From Nipponacmea schrenckii (taxonomy: Eukaryota > Mollusca > Gastropoda > Lottiidae), in the NCBI GenBank assembly GCA_030562195.1, contig JAUJPP010000003.1, forward strand, positions 31,502,602-31,566,601: 64,000 bases of DNA, given 5' to 3'. Under the pieces are notes generated by a model. It searched no databases and was not told where the DNA came from. It was given only the letters and a program-made list of their open reading frames with translations. The translations under genes were made by a program, and so were the position numbers. This document shows positions 31,141 through 42,079 of this stretch, piece by piece (positions within the stretch are counted from its first letter, which is position 1; the number at the start of each line of letters is the position of its first letter).

Positions 31141-31480
31141 TTGACGAATTTTATTAAAAACAAACAATATGACATCACTAAAGAAGGACTTATTACACCT
31201 AGTTATATGTTATTTTCATTTGTAATGAAGTTAGAAACAGTCTTTCGGGAGCATTTTGATAGGATCAATAAATTTTGTAATGTAAGTCAAAATATTGTAA
31301 GTAAATTTCAGGAAATTATTCCAGATGTTGTTTTCTGTTCTGATCAGTGTGAGGCATCACAATATATTTCTTATATTCGCTTTTTGCACGTTTACGAATC
31401 CATCATCATGTAAAATGATATAAATACAAAACTAAACAAAATAAAACTAAGCGTAACAGGAAATACTTAAAAGTTTCTCA
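31141..31480 (+). pseudogene. Possible P/THAP9-type transposase C-terminal tail
   Basis: A frame of about 90 residues: ITKEGLITPSYMLFSFVMKL, ETVFREHFDRIN and FCSDQCEASQYISYIRF, then in the next frame RLRIHHHVK and KRNRKYLKVSH. The pattern GGLI-x-PS, an LE-x-x-F helix, a C-x-x-C and RLHHHxK with a basic LK tail resembles the C-terminal end of some P-element-like transposases. It is not from the P element at 32.6-38.9 kb, whose tail differs. The match is weak and rests on pattern only. Confidence 0.4.
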
Positions 31481-32553
31481 TACATAGTATATCACAGTAA
31501 GTGTAAGCATATCAGAGGAATGTTTCTTCAAATATATGTTAGTCCTGTCAAAATATGACTTGTGGGCGTTCATTGTTGTCAACCATATCTGGACATCCAC
31601 ACTGGCTTGTGAACCCGATAGAGGCTAGAGCTTTCATCTTATTCAAATGAAATTTGGTACCTTGTCTATCTAGGATAATTTCGACATTATTGACCCCAAA
31701 TCTTCGTCACATTTATTAAAATGACTGTTTTAGCAGCCTAACTGGGTGTTGAAGCCCATATTGTATGCCACTAGTGATAGAATAGAACATCAATGACAAT
31801 TTTTTCAAAATGAAACTTCATACGCTGAATAATATATAAAATTATGACCCAGATAAAAAAGTAGAAAGTTTTTTTTTCACTCACATGTGTGTGTTGTGAA
31901 AATGTTAATTACCGGTATATGATAAGTATTTACTGAACATAAAAGGAATTATGCTAATAATAGTGATGTGAAATGCATTACACTAAGTGGTTATATCGAC
32001 CATTAGCGATTAGTCTTCATGCCTACTTAGTCTTTTAATTTTGTTATCATTAAATATGGGTATATATTTTGGAACAGAATGACAGAATAAAAAAAATTCT
32101 CTCAATGCACACTTTGCAAAAACAGCCATTACCTTATTGAGCAGAAAAGGTGGGTGATGAGAATAAATCAAGATCAGCTATTTGCCTCATTGGTCAACAA
32201 TCATTTGAATTATATAACACATACCGGGAGAGGTTGCCTTTACAACAAACCAAAACAAAAAGTGAGAAGGCACAAATACAAATTAATGTTAAATTCAAAT
32301 GAAGTTCTTTCTGGACACATAATATGTTTCATCAAACGGGTATGAAATCACATTGACAATGTCATAATACAAACAAAAACACGTTATGCTTGGTACTGTG
32401 TTGATAGTATATAAATTACAAATTCGTAATAATTTATAATTTTCAATATAAATTATGAAACTAGAATAAAACGTATTATTTGGTCCGGTAAAAGGAATTA
32501 AACTCATTTGTTTCGGTTTGTTTACATTAGCTACCATTATGGACATTACATTC
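31481..32553. other. AT-rich spacer left of the P element
   Basis: No coding pattern or strong repeat. It ends at the 8-bp target duplication of the P-type element. Confidence 0.5.
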
Positions 32554-32561
32554 TTACACCT

Positions 32562-32672
32562 TAGAGTTATAAATAGAAGACTAGAGAGCGCACTAGATCA
32601 CGTGAATCATTGACTTAACAGTGAATGGCCCGTTCCACTATGTAAGCTGTCCGCCATTACCAAATGTGTCAA
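32562..32672. repeat. Left terminal inverted repeat of the P-type element
   Basis: Shares AGAGTTATAAATAGAAGACT, AGAGAGCGCA and GATCACGTGAATC with the right terminus in inverse, then after an indel region GTCCGCCATTACCA and TGTGTCA. Total about 100 bp with gaps. Confidence 0.88.
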
Positions 32673-33428
32673 AATATCCTGACGTTACTTGTGTAAAACA
32701 AAACGCGAGCGATCCAAGAAGAAGTTTTTAGAACAAGATCATCGCTTCAGAAAAGCACATACCTGAACGCATGCAAGAACAATATTTTTTACATACATGA
32801 AGGAATGGAATTTATACTAAAAAACGACTTGTCCACTTTAGTTTAGGCTTACTGGCCGAGAAAAGGGATTGTTTTTGTGAGCTGATGACGCATGGATACT
32901 AGACTGTCATTCACGCATGTTTCAGTGTAATGTCTCCCATGATGAAAAAGGACAGTTTTAATAAATATCTCTGATATCATTTTGATCAGTTGAATTCCAT
33001 GATCGTCTTCTTCTTCAGTAGAAAATTCTGAGAAATGAGTTGACAGTTCAGGAAAAATCGATCCTCTCAAAACGGCAACAACTTCAGCTTGAATTCTCTT
33101 GCTGGCTGTTTTTCCCCTTTCAAGTGTTAAATGTGTTATTAATTGTGTAGCTAATGTTCTCCTGAAAATGTATGTAAATATATGTAATGTATTTCACTTT
33201 TGAAGAAATGAACCAGGGCTTGCCAGGCAAGGTAATATACGCCCACTGGCAGCTTTGTTTATGTACATGAAACAGTTGGTATGACGTATTATTTTGTTAA
33301 TTCATTCAAGAATGTAATTATCTAATAGCTGTATGTATTGACAACTTTGATCGTGTATATATTTGATATTGAATTTTATCAATATCACACAGTAGCTTTG
33401 TTTAAATAACCAACAGTATATAAGCTTA

Positions 33429-33553
33429 ACTTCTTTCAATGGCATTTAGTTACTGGGTAATAATTAACTCAACACAATTATATGGATAACAATTACTTTA
33501 ATAAATAACTTGCGACGTTTCGACGAAGGTACTTCCGTCTTTATCAAGCAATG
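33429..33553 (-). mobile_element. Solo 125-bp PLE terminal repeat with 11-bp target duplication
   Basis: Same 125-bp sequence as the PLE terminal repeats at 23.36 and 26.0 kb, including the hammerhead-like core (33553-33510 on the minus strand), with no PLE coding sequence attached. ATATAAGCTTA flanks it at 33418-33428 and 33554-33564, so it inserted as a discrete unit into the P element. Confidence 0.8.
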
Positions 33554-33611
33554 ATATAAGCTTATATTTCAATAAATCATTTGATATTTAAATATTTCAA
33601 GATAATATGTC

Positions 33612-33925
33612 TTCTGCCTACCGCACAGCTCGGCAAGGCAGGGGCACTACTCCCATTTAAAGATATTTAAAGAAATACAGTCGTTTTCCTACCCCAACAG
33701 CTCGGCAAGGCAGGGGCGCTAGTCCCTGTAAGACCATTTAAAGAAATACAGTCTTTTGCTTACCCAACAGCTCGGCAAGGCAGGGGCGCTACTCCCTGTA
33801 AGACCTTTTACAGTCTTTTGCCTACCCCAACAGCTCGGCAAGGCAGGGGCGCTACTCCCTCTATGGAGCATTCAATGGAATTCTGTCTTCTGCCTACCAC
33901 ACAGCTCGGCAAGGCAGAGGAGGCT
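33612..33925. repeat. Five-copy tandem repeat, about 63-72-bp period
   Basis: CAGCTCGGCAAGGCAG starts at 33626, 33698, 33768, 33831 and 33902 (spacings 72, 70, 63, 71). Units share CTGCCTACC before and GGGGCGCTACTCCCT after the core. GC-rich against an AT-rich setting. Confidence 0.85.
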
Positions 33926-34199
33926 ATAACCATATTTAAGATTCTTAAGATACTGACTTGTAAATTGATTTATTTCTTTTCTAAAAAGAAATATAAACAT
34001 AAACATTGATGACCAATAAACATTTTTAAATAGAATTAAGATCGAAATAAATTGAACTTTACCTGTAGAGAGAAAAAACCCAGTAAATTCTTGATTTTTG
34101 AAGCATAAAAGACTGTATGAATTGAAACTCCACAGCAAATCAGCAATGATCTTAGTCAGGCTTCTATCATGGCTACAAGCCGAATTTGATGGGTTTTTG

Positions 34200-34848
34200 G
34201 TACGTCGAGAGTAGACTGACCGAGATAAGGGCAACCGTAATATACATCCAAACAAGCCGAAATTGATGGGTAATTACTAAGTCAAGGACAGACAGAGGGA
34301 TGGACTGATGTACGGACAGAGGGAAGGACGGGCAGAGGGACGGACGGACAGAGGGAGGGAGGGACGGGCGGACAGACGCACGGACGGACGGACGGAGGGA
34401 TGGACCTAATATACATTCATATTGTTTCTACTATGTCAAGGACAAACGATCAAGGGCAGACCGACAGATGGACAGGGACAACGGTAGTATACACCACATC
34501 CATATTGCTTCTAAGTCAAGGGCAATAACTAATAATCCGTTCATTCGATAATTTCCATACATGCATACCAAGTTTCATTAAAATCGGATAAAAACTTTAG
34601 TACACCCCAAATTTGACGCGTTTTTACTAAGTCAAGGGCAATAACTCAAAAAACATTCATGCGATAATTTTCATTTTCGAACTTAACCGAGATATCATCA
34701 ATATGTACATGTATATCAAGTTTCATTAAGATCGGATAAAAACTGTGGCCTGTATTGCGGATACAACAAATGTGGACGGACGGACGGACGGACAGGGGCG
34801 ACGACAAAAAACGCCGCCTATTTTATGTGGGCGTATAATAAAAATAGA
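34200..34848. mobile_element. TACGCCC-family short element with GACG tracts
   Basis: Begins with GACAGAGGGA/GGACGGAC minisatellite (about 34285-34410), then two degenerate units containing ACCAAGTTTCATTAAAATCG, CTAAGTCAAGGGCAATAACT and ATTTTCATTTTCGAAC. It ends GGACGGACGGACAGGGGCGA, CGCCGCC and TTATGTGGGCGTATA at 34848. Related to the elements at 11.2, 27.0 and 42.35 kb. Confidence 0.65.
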
Positions 34849-35500
34849 ATGAAAAAACTAATGCTTTTATTTTTATCTATTAAGTAAATTTGAATAATGG
34901 CCTTTTCCAACATTAATCTAAGGTAGATTAATAATGTTAAATGGGGGGGGGTATAATTAATTATATTTAAATAGCCTTTTGTTTTTTAAACTAGGAACAT
35001 GAGAATAAATCAATCAATTGAGGCCTCATTGATCATTTTCACTTGGCTTTTCTCTCTTAAAAGTTAATGCATTAACATGAAATAATAACTAAGAGTGTTT
35101 AAAACATTTCAAGAAGTAAAAGAACAAAACACACTTAAAAGGGGAATCTAGGAATAAAACACCTTTCTAGCTTACTTTTTAGATCAATGCCATTTACTAA
35201 TCTGAATATTTCATTTATATACTGGCTTCACTCAACATTTTACCAACTTTAAATTTCATAAGAACAGTAATATTATTGGGGCAAGTATTCTAAATTTTCA
35301 GTGACTCCCATTATAATTCATAAGAAACAAATATAGGTGAAAATAACAACTGAAAAATAAAAAAATTAAATTTAATAACAAGTAACTAACAGTATATAAA
35401 TCAACAAATATAAACCCTTAACAAAAATTTCAGTAACAAAATTTGTAATGTCGAACAATTGCAATCTCCCGAGATATTGGAATCTTGTGTCTACATGCAA

Positions 35501-38500
35501 TTATTTTGCGATTTTCACTTTGTGAAACCAAATTACAACAATATGCAGGATAAAAATAAATTTTGAACTCTTATTTCCTGTCAAGTACCTTAAAATAGTG
35601 TCAGTTGTCTGAACTATACGGAATATATCATTTCTTGGATTTATTAATCCACCTCTGTTCTTACGATTTTTCAGTGAGTCTAAATTATTGCTTATTAAGT
35701 CTTCATCACTTGTTTTCCTTAAGGTGTTGCAACAAGTTTCACATTTACATAATGTTATCAATTTTCTAACAATAATCCTGACATATAATGGATAACATGT
35801 TGGTGGTATTCAGATGGTTGACATAAAATTTGTGCAAACTTTTTCATCTTCTCATTGGTGTGGTGTATCTCAGAAGATTCATCTATGCCTTCATGGTCAA
35901 ACAGATTTTCCGAAGGTTCTTCAAGACTAACATTACCATTGTTTGAAGGTAGAATTGAGTTTTTTAACAACATAGACCTCAAAGCCCTCTTCGACGAACC
36001 CTACTAAAAAACATCTCAAGATGATCCTGTGATCACATATTGAAGACAGTCAGTAGCAATGAAAGAAGATTCCAGGAGATGTCCATAACTGAATCAATTG
36101 TCATTAGAAAACCAACAAAGCCTGTTTTACGTCTTCCAGTGCATAATGGTTGTCCTTTTGAATCCTTCAAAAGTCTGCTATAATCCTTGATTTCCTCTAA
36201 TTGCTGCTTACGGTAATTAAAGTTCTTTAAATTTATAGGACTCTTAAAACCCTTACCATGTGGAATTTTTGAATTCATAAAATCGAAAAGTTTGTCAAAT
36301 TTTCTTATAAACTCTGTTGTATGTTCACTATTTGCAAAATCCTCCAACTTCAAGTCCTCCCCCAAAAATCAATGGCATCTGCCACAGAGGTACTTAATGT
36401 CTGTACAGCATACTTAACCTTCATTTTATGTTGTTTCCAAAGTATGTACTGGGCTTTTAATTTATTAGCAATAATCAAATTATCTTTCTGTTGAATTTCG
36501 TGAAGTTTTTTAATGTATTTCCAAGAAATCAGATTGTTATTGTAGTATATTTCTTGCGTTGCTAGACTGTTACGTACTAACTTTACTAAGTGACAAGCAT
36601 CCAAAATAAAAGAAATAAATTGATTTGGATTAGTAGGATTAGTAAATTTATGCATCAGATTTTCAGGGTCCAGTGAACATCCAAGTTTCCTTGCTGTTAA
36701 CTGATTTGCATAAGACCCATCACAAGTTATGCCATGAATAATCAGTCCACTTTCTTCTAATGCAGGAATCAACAGTCTTAATATCTCGGCTTGCACCTCG
36801 CCAGACAAATGTCCAGTCAAAAAATAGGCAACTGGAAATTTCCAGTGACCGTTTAGGCCGACAACCATAAACACCAGAGCTTCAGTAGCAACTGAATCTT
36901 CAGAAGAAGCCAGGAATCGTCGAAAATTCACAAAGCCAGAGTAATTTCCAAACTTAGGATCATAAACAACTTCTTTTTTTATTGCCATGGCATCAAACAT
37001 TAGAATGCAATCTTTCATGTGTGGTTTACTAGTACTTATAATTTCTTTTTTATATGTTCAAGCACTTCAAACAAGAAACCAGGTTCGCAATTTAAACTGG
37101 CACTCCATTTTCCAATAGTTGCGGGACAAGGTAGGTGTAGGTATTTCCTTAAAAAATCATACGCCTGAGCACTATAGAAATGCAAGGTTACAGCAAATTC
37201 TTTCACTTCATCAGAGTATCGCAATCCATGTTTGTTTGTATCAACAGCCTTTAGTTCATTTTCAATGAGCTGTTTAGTTTTTTCATGAAAATTAATGTTC
37301 AATAAGTCATACTGCACTGATGATATCAATTCATTTTCCTTCAAACTTTTCAATAAATTTGATATACGTTCATCACGTCGCTTTACCTTTTGTTTCATAA
37401 GTTTTAATTCTTTTGTTTTCATAATTAATTTTTTTTCTGTATCTTTTAGTTTGTCTTCTATTGCGTCTGCTGGTATAACATACGAATGTTCAACACCAAT
37501 ATCTAGACAAAACTTTTTAGATATTTGTTCAGGTTTGTCACGTGTAGGATCAACATTAGACATTTCACTAAATGGTCTCTTTTTTGGTGCCTTTCTTTTT
37601 TTGACAGTTGATTGTTCGTGGACAGGATGAGAGTGGAATACAGTTGGAACAGCGTTTGTCAGAAGTTGATGTTTAACAACTTCCTTGTCATCTCTTAGAT
37701 GTATACCTGAAATACACATTTCAATTAGTTTCAGAAATATGCCTGATTTAGCAGACGTCAAATATCTGATCCATTCTTACTAACTATGCTAAAATTACTA
37801 AAAATATTGCTATTTTTACACGTTGTCAATAGCAAATTGTACTATCAATAACAGGGTAGGGGAATTACTGACATATGGTATATGGCCTATGACTACCATT
37901 ATTGATCACCTTAGGTGGGGTTAAAATTATCAATTACTGAAATAAAGTATCCAATTATTGAGAGTGAAAACAGCAATAAACTGCCACTGCCACCTCTACT
38001 ACTAACACAGTAAATAAAGTCATTGAATCAAAACTGATTTCAAACGAGTTCAATAATACATACCTCTCATATAATCTTCTTTAGTGAAATGATCACTGCA
38101 TACAGAGTGATGTTTTGACGGTTCAAAATTATCTCTGCTTATTTTAACTAACCATTTTTTATATATTTCAGGTCGATCTTCAGGAAATCTACAGATATGG
38201 GTCATAATGATTAAGTTCATGATCAAACATTGCTGCTTCACAAAAATAATATTCACAATCAGATTAAACTCCAAAAACATAGAATTTATAAGGCATTGTA
38301 GTTCCAGCCAGTGCCAGTATCCTAAGCCAGGTACCTGTCATGGCTACTGACTGGTAATTTTGAGAAATGGAGAAAGATGGATTTTATATAGCACCGACTG
38401 CAATGCATACAAATAGCCTTAATTCTTTTCATTGTAATTTAATGTTCAACATGAATAACATTCCATCTAGGTCTAGTGTCAATCTTGAAAAAATAAGATG

Positions 38501-38715
38501 AAAAAATCGTCTTTTTATCAACTAATAGATAGGCCTCTAAGGCTAGTCGTAGACAGTACGAGACGACACTCGACACGACAGATTTTCGCTCAACGCAACA
38601 CATATTTTCAGGTTTTAAGATAACATAAATCAAATTTAAAAATCACTTACTTGTGAAATGAAATGCCTGTGTGTTTCTCACTTCGATTCAAGCATCCGCA
38701 GCAGGTTCGCGGCAT
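35501..38715 (-). pseudogene. THAP9/P-element transposase gene with two introns
   Basis: Exon 1 (38715-38651) MPRTCCGCLNRSEKHTGISF ends at a GTAAGT donor. Exon 2 (38188-38064) KFPEDRPEIYKKWLVKI ... SVCSDHFTKEDYMRG lies between a CTGTAG acceptor and a GTATGT donor. Exon 3 starts at 37706 after TATTTCAG. Joined phases agree, giving a complete C2CH THAP domain (CxxC, H-x-FP, W, CSDHF). Then come a Lys/Glu coiled coil (about 37500-37350), the P-transposase block SAQAYDFLRKYLHLPCP, CILMFDAMAIKKEV (first Asp, near 36990), GITCDGSYAN near 36730, ACHLVKLVRNS near 36590, TIEFIR-like TTEFIRKFD and the C-terminal KNRGGLINP near 35640. Frameshifts lie at an A-run near 37050 and a T-run near 36367; a TGA lies near 36033. 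Confidence 0.88.
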
Positions 38716-38769
38716 ATTCTTTTTAACTTAGTACCAATAGGAATAGGCCTAATGATTGTATTGTTTGTT

Positions 38770-38858
38770 GACACAAATGGTAATGGCGGACGACTCTCCA
38801 GGCGGGAACGGATTCACGTGATCACTGCGCTCTCTAGTCTTCTATTTATAACTCTATG
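38770..38858. repeat. Right terminal inverted repeat of the P-type element
   Basis: Inverse of the left terminus: GATTCACGTGATC, GCGCTCTCTAGTCTTCTA and TTTATAACTCTATG at the edge (38858), with TGGTAATGGCGGAC near 38778-38792 on the inner side. The THAP start codon lies only about 140 bp from this end, so the promoter must be within or beside the TIR. Confidence 0.88.
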
Positions 38859-38998
38859 TCTTACACACACTTCCCAAGATGCATCGCGCGGGTCGCGTTC
38901 GTAATAGACCAATAGCGAGTTGCGCCTCTGGTTATCTTTACTCTGTGGGTATAGCACACGACTTTTCAGGGGAGATAATCTGTTTTAGTACAGTAGTA

Positions 38999-39071
38999 GT
39001 ATATGAGCTTACAGATATCCGGCACCCCTCCGCTCCGCTCCGAGCTACCGGATATCTGAAAGCTCATATAC
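38999..39071. repeat. 24-bp perfect-type hairpin
   Basis: GTATATGAGCTT-acagatatccgg and its inverse CCGGATATCTGAAAGCTCAT are separated by about 25 bp of GC-rich loop (CACCCCTCCGCTCCGCTCCG). A small palindrome next to the P-element insertion, unexplained. Confidence 0.6.
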
Positions 39072-39112
39072 TATTATTTGCCCACCCGCCCTCCCTTTTA
39101 AATAACAAAAAA

Positions 39113-39245
39113 AATGTCTTTAATAAACATTCACTCCCCTACAACTTATTTCGGATCAGGAGACATTAAAAAATCTCTAACTAAACTTCCCGGTTTTCCA
39201 TGGGCTAAATATAAAGGTGAGAAATATCTTCCAGGTCATAAGGGC
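39113..39245 (+). pseudogene. Short coding scrap resembling a GEKYLPGH-type capsid/PLA2-like motif
   Basis: A plus frame reads TTYFGSGDIKKSLTKLPGFP, then WAKYKGEKYLPGHKGEY. The WAKYxGExxxPG pattern recalls the segment preceding parvovirus-type phospholipase A2 motifs that also occur in some invertebrate mobile elements. The active-site HDxxY is not present, so this is at most a fragment, and the assignment is tentative. Confidence 0.25.
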
Positions 39246-40443
39246 GAATACAGTTTGAAAATAATATATTCATTCAAAGGGAGAACATAGCTTAAATAAT
39301 GACTTCTTTTGTACTGTCTTTCTTTGTTCGCAGTAGTTTGAATTTCCACCTGTTGCCTCATTGAATTCATTTTGAAGTTGATCTTGTTTATGAACAGTTT
39401 AGTTTCTAGTTTAAGGGGGTTGACAACCTTATCGTTCGAGGTGTATTTCAATCAAGAAACGTATTAAGTTTATATCCATTCTATTTGGCATTAAAAGAAA
39501 CTCATCTAGTAAAATTTTTTAGCTCAATCGCTTCAGTAGTTCGTCTGGTATCCGTCCGTGAAGATAATCTATTTATAGAACAAAACGGGGTATTCCTCTA
39601 TGTAGACGTACAAATTACCTTGTCAGTTGACATTTGTGATTACAACGTCATCGGCTAAATAAACATTCTCTACGTTTGCCAGTCAGTTATTATTAATATC
39701 GTCACGCGAAGTAAGAGTTTGTGTATCGGGGGAATCCAGAAGTCACGTGATGTCCCATAAATCATTACGTCACATGTAAACAAAGAAAATTTTATGATTG
39801 GTGGGTGGAAGGGTTTTGACATGTGCTAATCCATTGTTTTAGCACTCCAATTATGTGGATATCGGTGCATATCGATGCCTAAAAGGTGCTTAAAGATTTC
39901 TACAGCATGAAAGACAATCTTTTAACAACATGATCGTTAATTACGTAAGGTTTACATGTGTTTGCAAAGTGTTGAAAAAAAATGCCATTTTTCCAAAAGC
40001 ATATCTCGCTTACAATTTATCCGATTTTTACAAACTTTGGCTTCAGCTAAAGCTTACGATGTCCTCTATAACTTTACGTTGGCTTTTTTTTAATAAAATG
40101 AATAGTTTTTTAAAAATTCAATTTTTCGTAAATGCACTCGCAAAATTATTATTTCTATCAATATCTTCAAAACATAACAAAATTTTCCAAAAAGCCAACG
40201 TAATTTTGTAGAGATACATGTAGACTTGCGTTGTGCAAAATTTCAACCTTCTATATTAAATAGCCTAGTAGATATGCTAATTTTAAGGGAATAACTGACT
40301 TTTTTTCGTTCATCTTTCACACCCTATTTCTTAAAGTTGAAATGTCATAAAGAAATAAATTTTATATTTTTGGATAGCTGAAAGTCCCCTCTTTCCATTG
40401 ATATTTAAATATTTTAGATAGGTGGAAAAGAAGTGGTTGAAAT
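39246..40443. other. Spacer left of the 10.6-kb transposon
   Basis: Nothing recognisable was seen. AT-rich, with a few short open frames lacking any pattern. Confidence 0.45.
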
Positions 40444-40823
40444 GGTGAGGTCGAAAACACGGACATCGCGGACATCACGGACATCACGGACAAAATATGT
40501 CCGAGTCTTCATATGTCCGTGTTTTCGTCCGGCGTCCGTGTTTTCGTTTTTTCATGTAGGCGAATTTCGAAAACCCGGACATGATGAAATTCGGACATAA
40601 TTTGTCCGCGAAGTCCGGGTTTTCGTTTATTGAATGGGCAGAAATCGAAAACACGGACATAGTTCAAAATTCGGACATTTTTTTTAAGAAAAACTGGCCT
40701 TCTTGAAACTCGTTAAGATGAGTGGTAAATATATAAATTTTACATTGATAGGCATAGTCTAGAATTGGAGAGCGCGTGTGTGAAGTCGTGAGAGTCTTAT
40801 TTCGAAAATGAATTGTGTTTCAC
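40444..40823. repeat. Left terminal inverted repeat (380 bp) of the 10.6-kb transposon
   Basis: Composed of repeated CGAAAACACGGACAT and ATGTCCGTGTTTTCG modules in both orientations, so each arm can itself fold, followed by a non-modular inner part (TTCTTGAAACTCGTTAAGAT, CAATTCTAGACTATG-type on the other strand). It matches the right TIR at high identity by eye. It lacks about 127 bp of modules found in the right copy. Confidence 0.9.
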
Positions 40824-42079
40824 ACCTAGTAGCCTATGGTTATTCCAAAGAGTTAAATATTTGGAAAATTCAGCTAAGCCTCAGATCTCATGCTTAAATT
40901 ATGGCCAAAACTTTTACAAATTCAATACAATCTGAAAAGAAATCTCACTACCAAAATGTTTTATTGAAACTGGGAATAATATACAGTAGGCCTATATTAT
41001 TCCCAGATTGAAACAAATCAAAATCTACATCAACTTAGTATATCTGTAACCTGATCCTGAAATAAGCCTAGAAGTTTGAATGTGAGTACACATACGAATT
41101 GTTTAGTTTACCTATGAGAGCGTGTAACTAAGTGCATCAAACGAACGTGGCCCCTGCCTCGACTTCGATGCTAGTTTAGGCATAGATTATAGACTCCGTA
41201 ATCTATGGTTTAGGGAAACGTCGTGATAAAGAACACAGACATGTCGGTGGGTTTTAAATGTTTCAAATGGGTTTTACGGTAACTTTCAGAAAAGTTAACC
41301 AATAAGGCTTATTGTTGTTTTGTTTTGTTTTTGTGTTTTGTCCATTTAATTCTTTTGTTCGTTAAAAATAACACAGACGGTTCGAACCTCGTGGTGTATA
41401 GCTTGCCTAGCCTCGACCTCGACTCGGCGGAAAACGAACGGTCAGATTATTATTTAGGCCTATAAGACAGACCACGTTGAAACTTATGTCTGTTAAACCC
41501 CGGGTCCAATGTACTGCTAGGCTGTCAAGCATGTCAATAATGGAAAATGAGGTAAATTTGGCCGTCGGGTCATCTGTCCTGTTTTACTTTTGATTAATTC
41601 CGCCGACCTAACGATTTGTTGCCTTTCTGGTTTAAAGAGACTTAAAATAATAATCTCAGATTGTAAACTAGGCCTAATCAGGAAAAACTTTGATGTATAA
41701 ACTTACTCTAACTTTAACACAAATCTATCGAAAGAGCTGGTCAATTCTAAGTAATAAATAGGTCAACACGTGTCTCATAAGGAATGTAAATTGCGGGCCT
41801 AAATAAGAAATATGTCCATTTGCCGATACTTTCAATTAACATAAATAATCAGTAAAATAAAATCATTATCCTGGCAAAGCAATATCAATTTCAGTCACAA
41901 TCGCACTCTTAAACATAGCAATGAAAAACGCTCACACGGCAGCTAAATCTCGATTAAATGCTTAGCTTAACCACTCCAACAATAAAAAGCTTACCTTGTA
42001 AAAACCAATACATAAGCTTCACTAAAATGCTTCACATACTAATAACAATACTACACACCTATCAACAAATGAAAAAATA

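Larger units (their letters stand above)
32554..38866 (-). mobile_element. Complete P-type DNA transposon (6297 bp plus 8-bp target duplication)
   Basis: TCTTACAC occurs at 32554-32561 and again at 38859-38866, directly outside a matched pair of terminal inverted repeats. The left terminus starts CTTAGAGTTATAAATAG at 32562 and the right terminus, read inward, starts CATAGAGTTATAAATAG at 38858. An 8-bp duplication is the rule for P elements. Inside, a THAP-P-transposase gene lies on the minus strand, reading from the right end. Later insertions sit in the left third: a solo PLE repeat (33429-33553), a minisatellite (33.62-33.93 kb) and a TACGCCC-family element (34.2-34.85 kb). The two TIRs also share an inner block GTCCGCCATTACCA about 90 bp in. 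Confidence 0.9.

Noticed and set aside
34285..34410. CRISPR-like repeat tract
   Set aside because: GGACGGAC/GACAGAGGGA microrepeats have no constant repeat-spacer structure, and the genome is eukaryotic.
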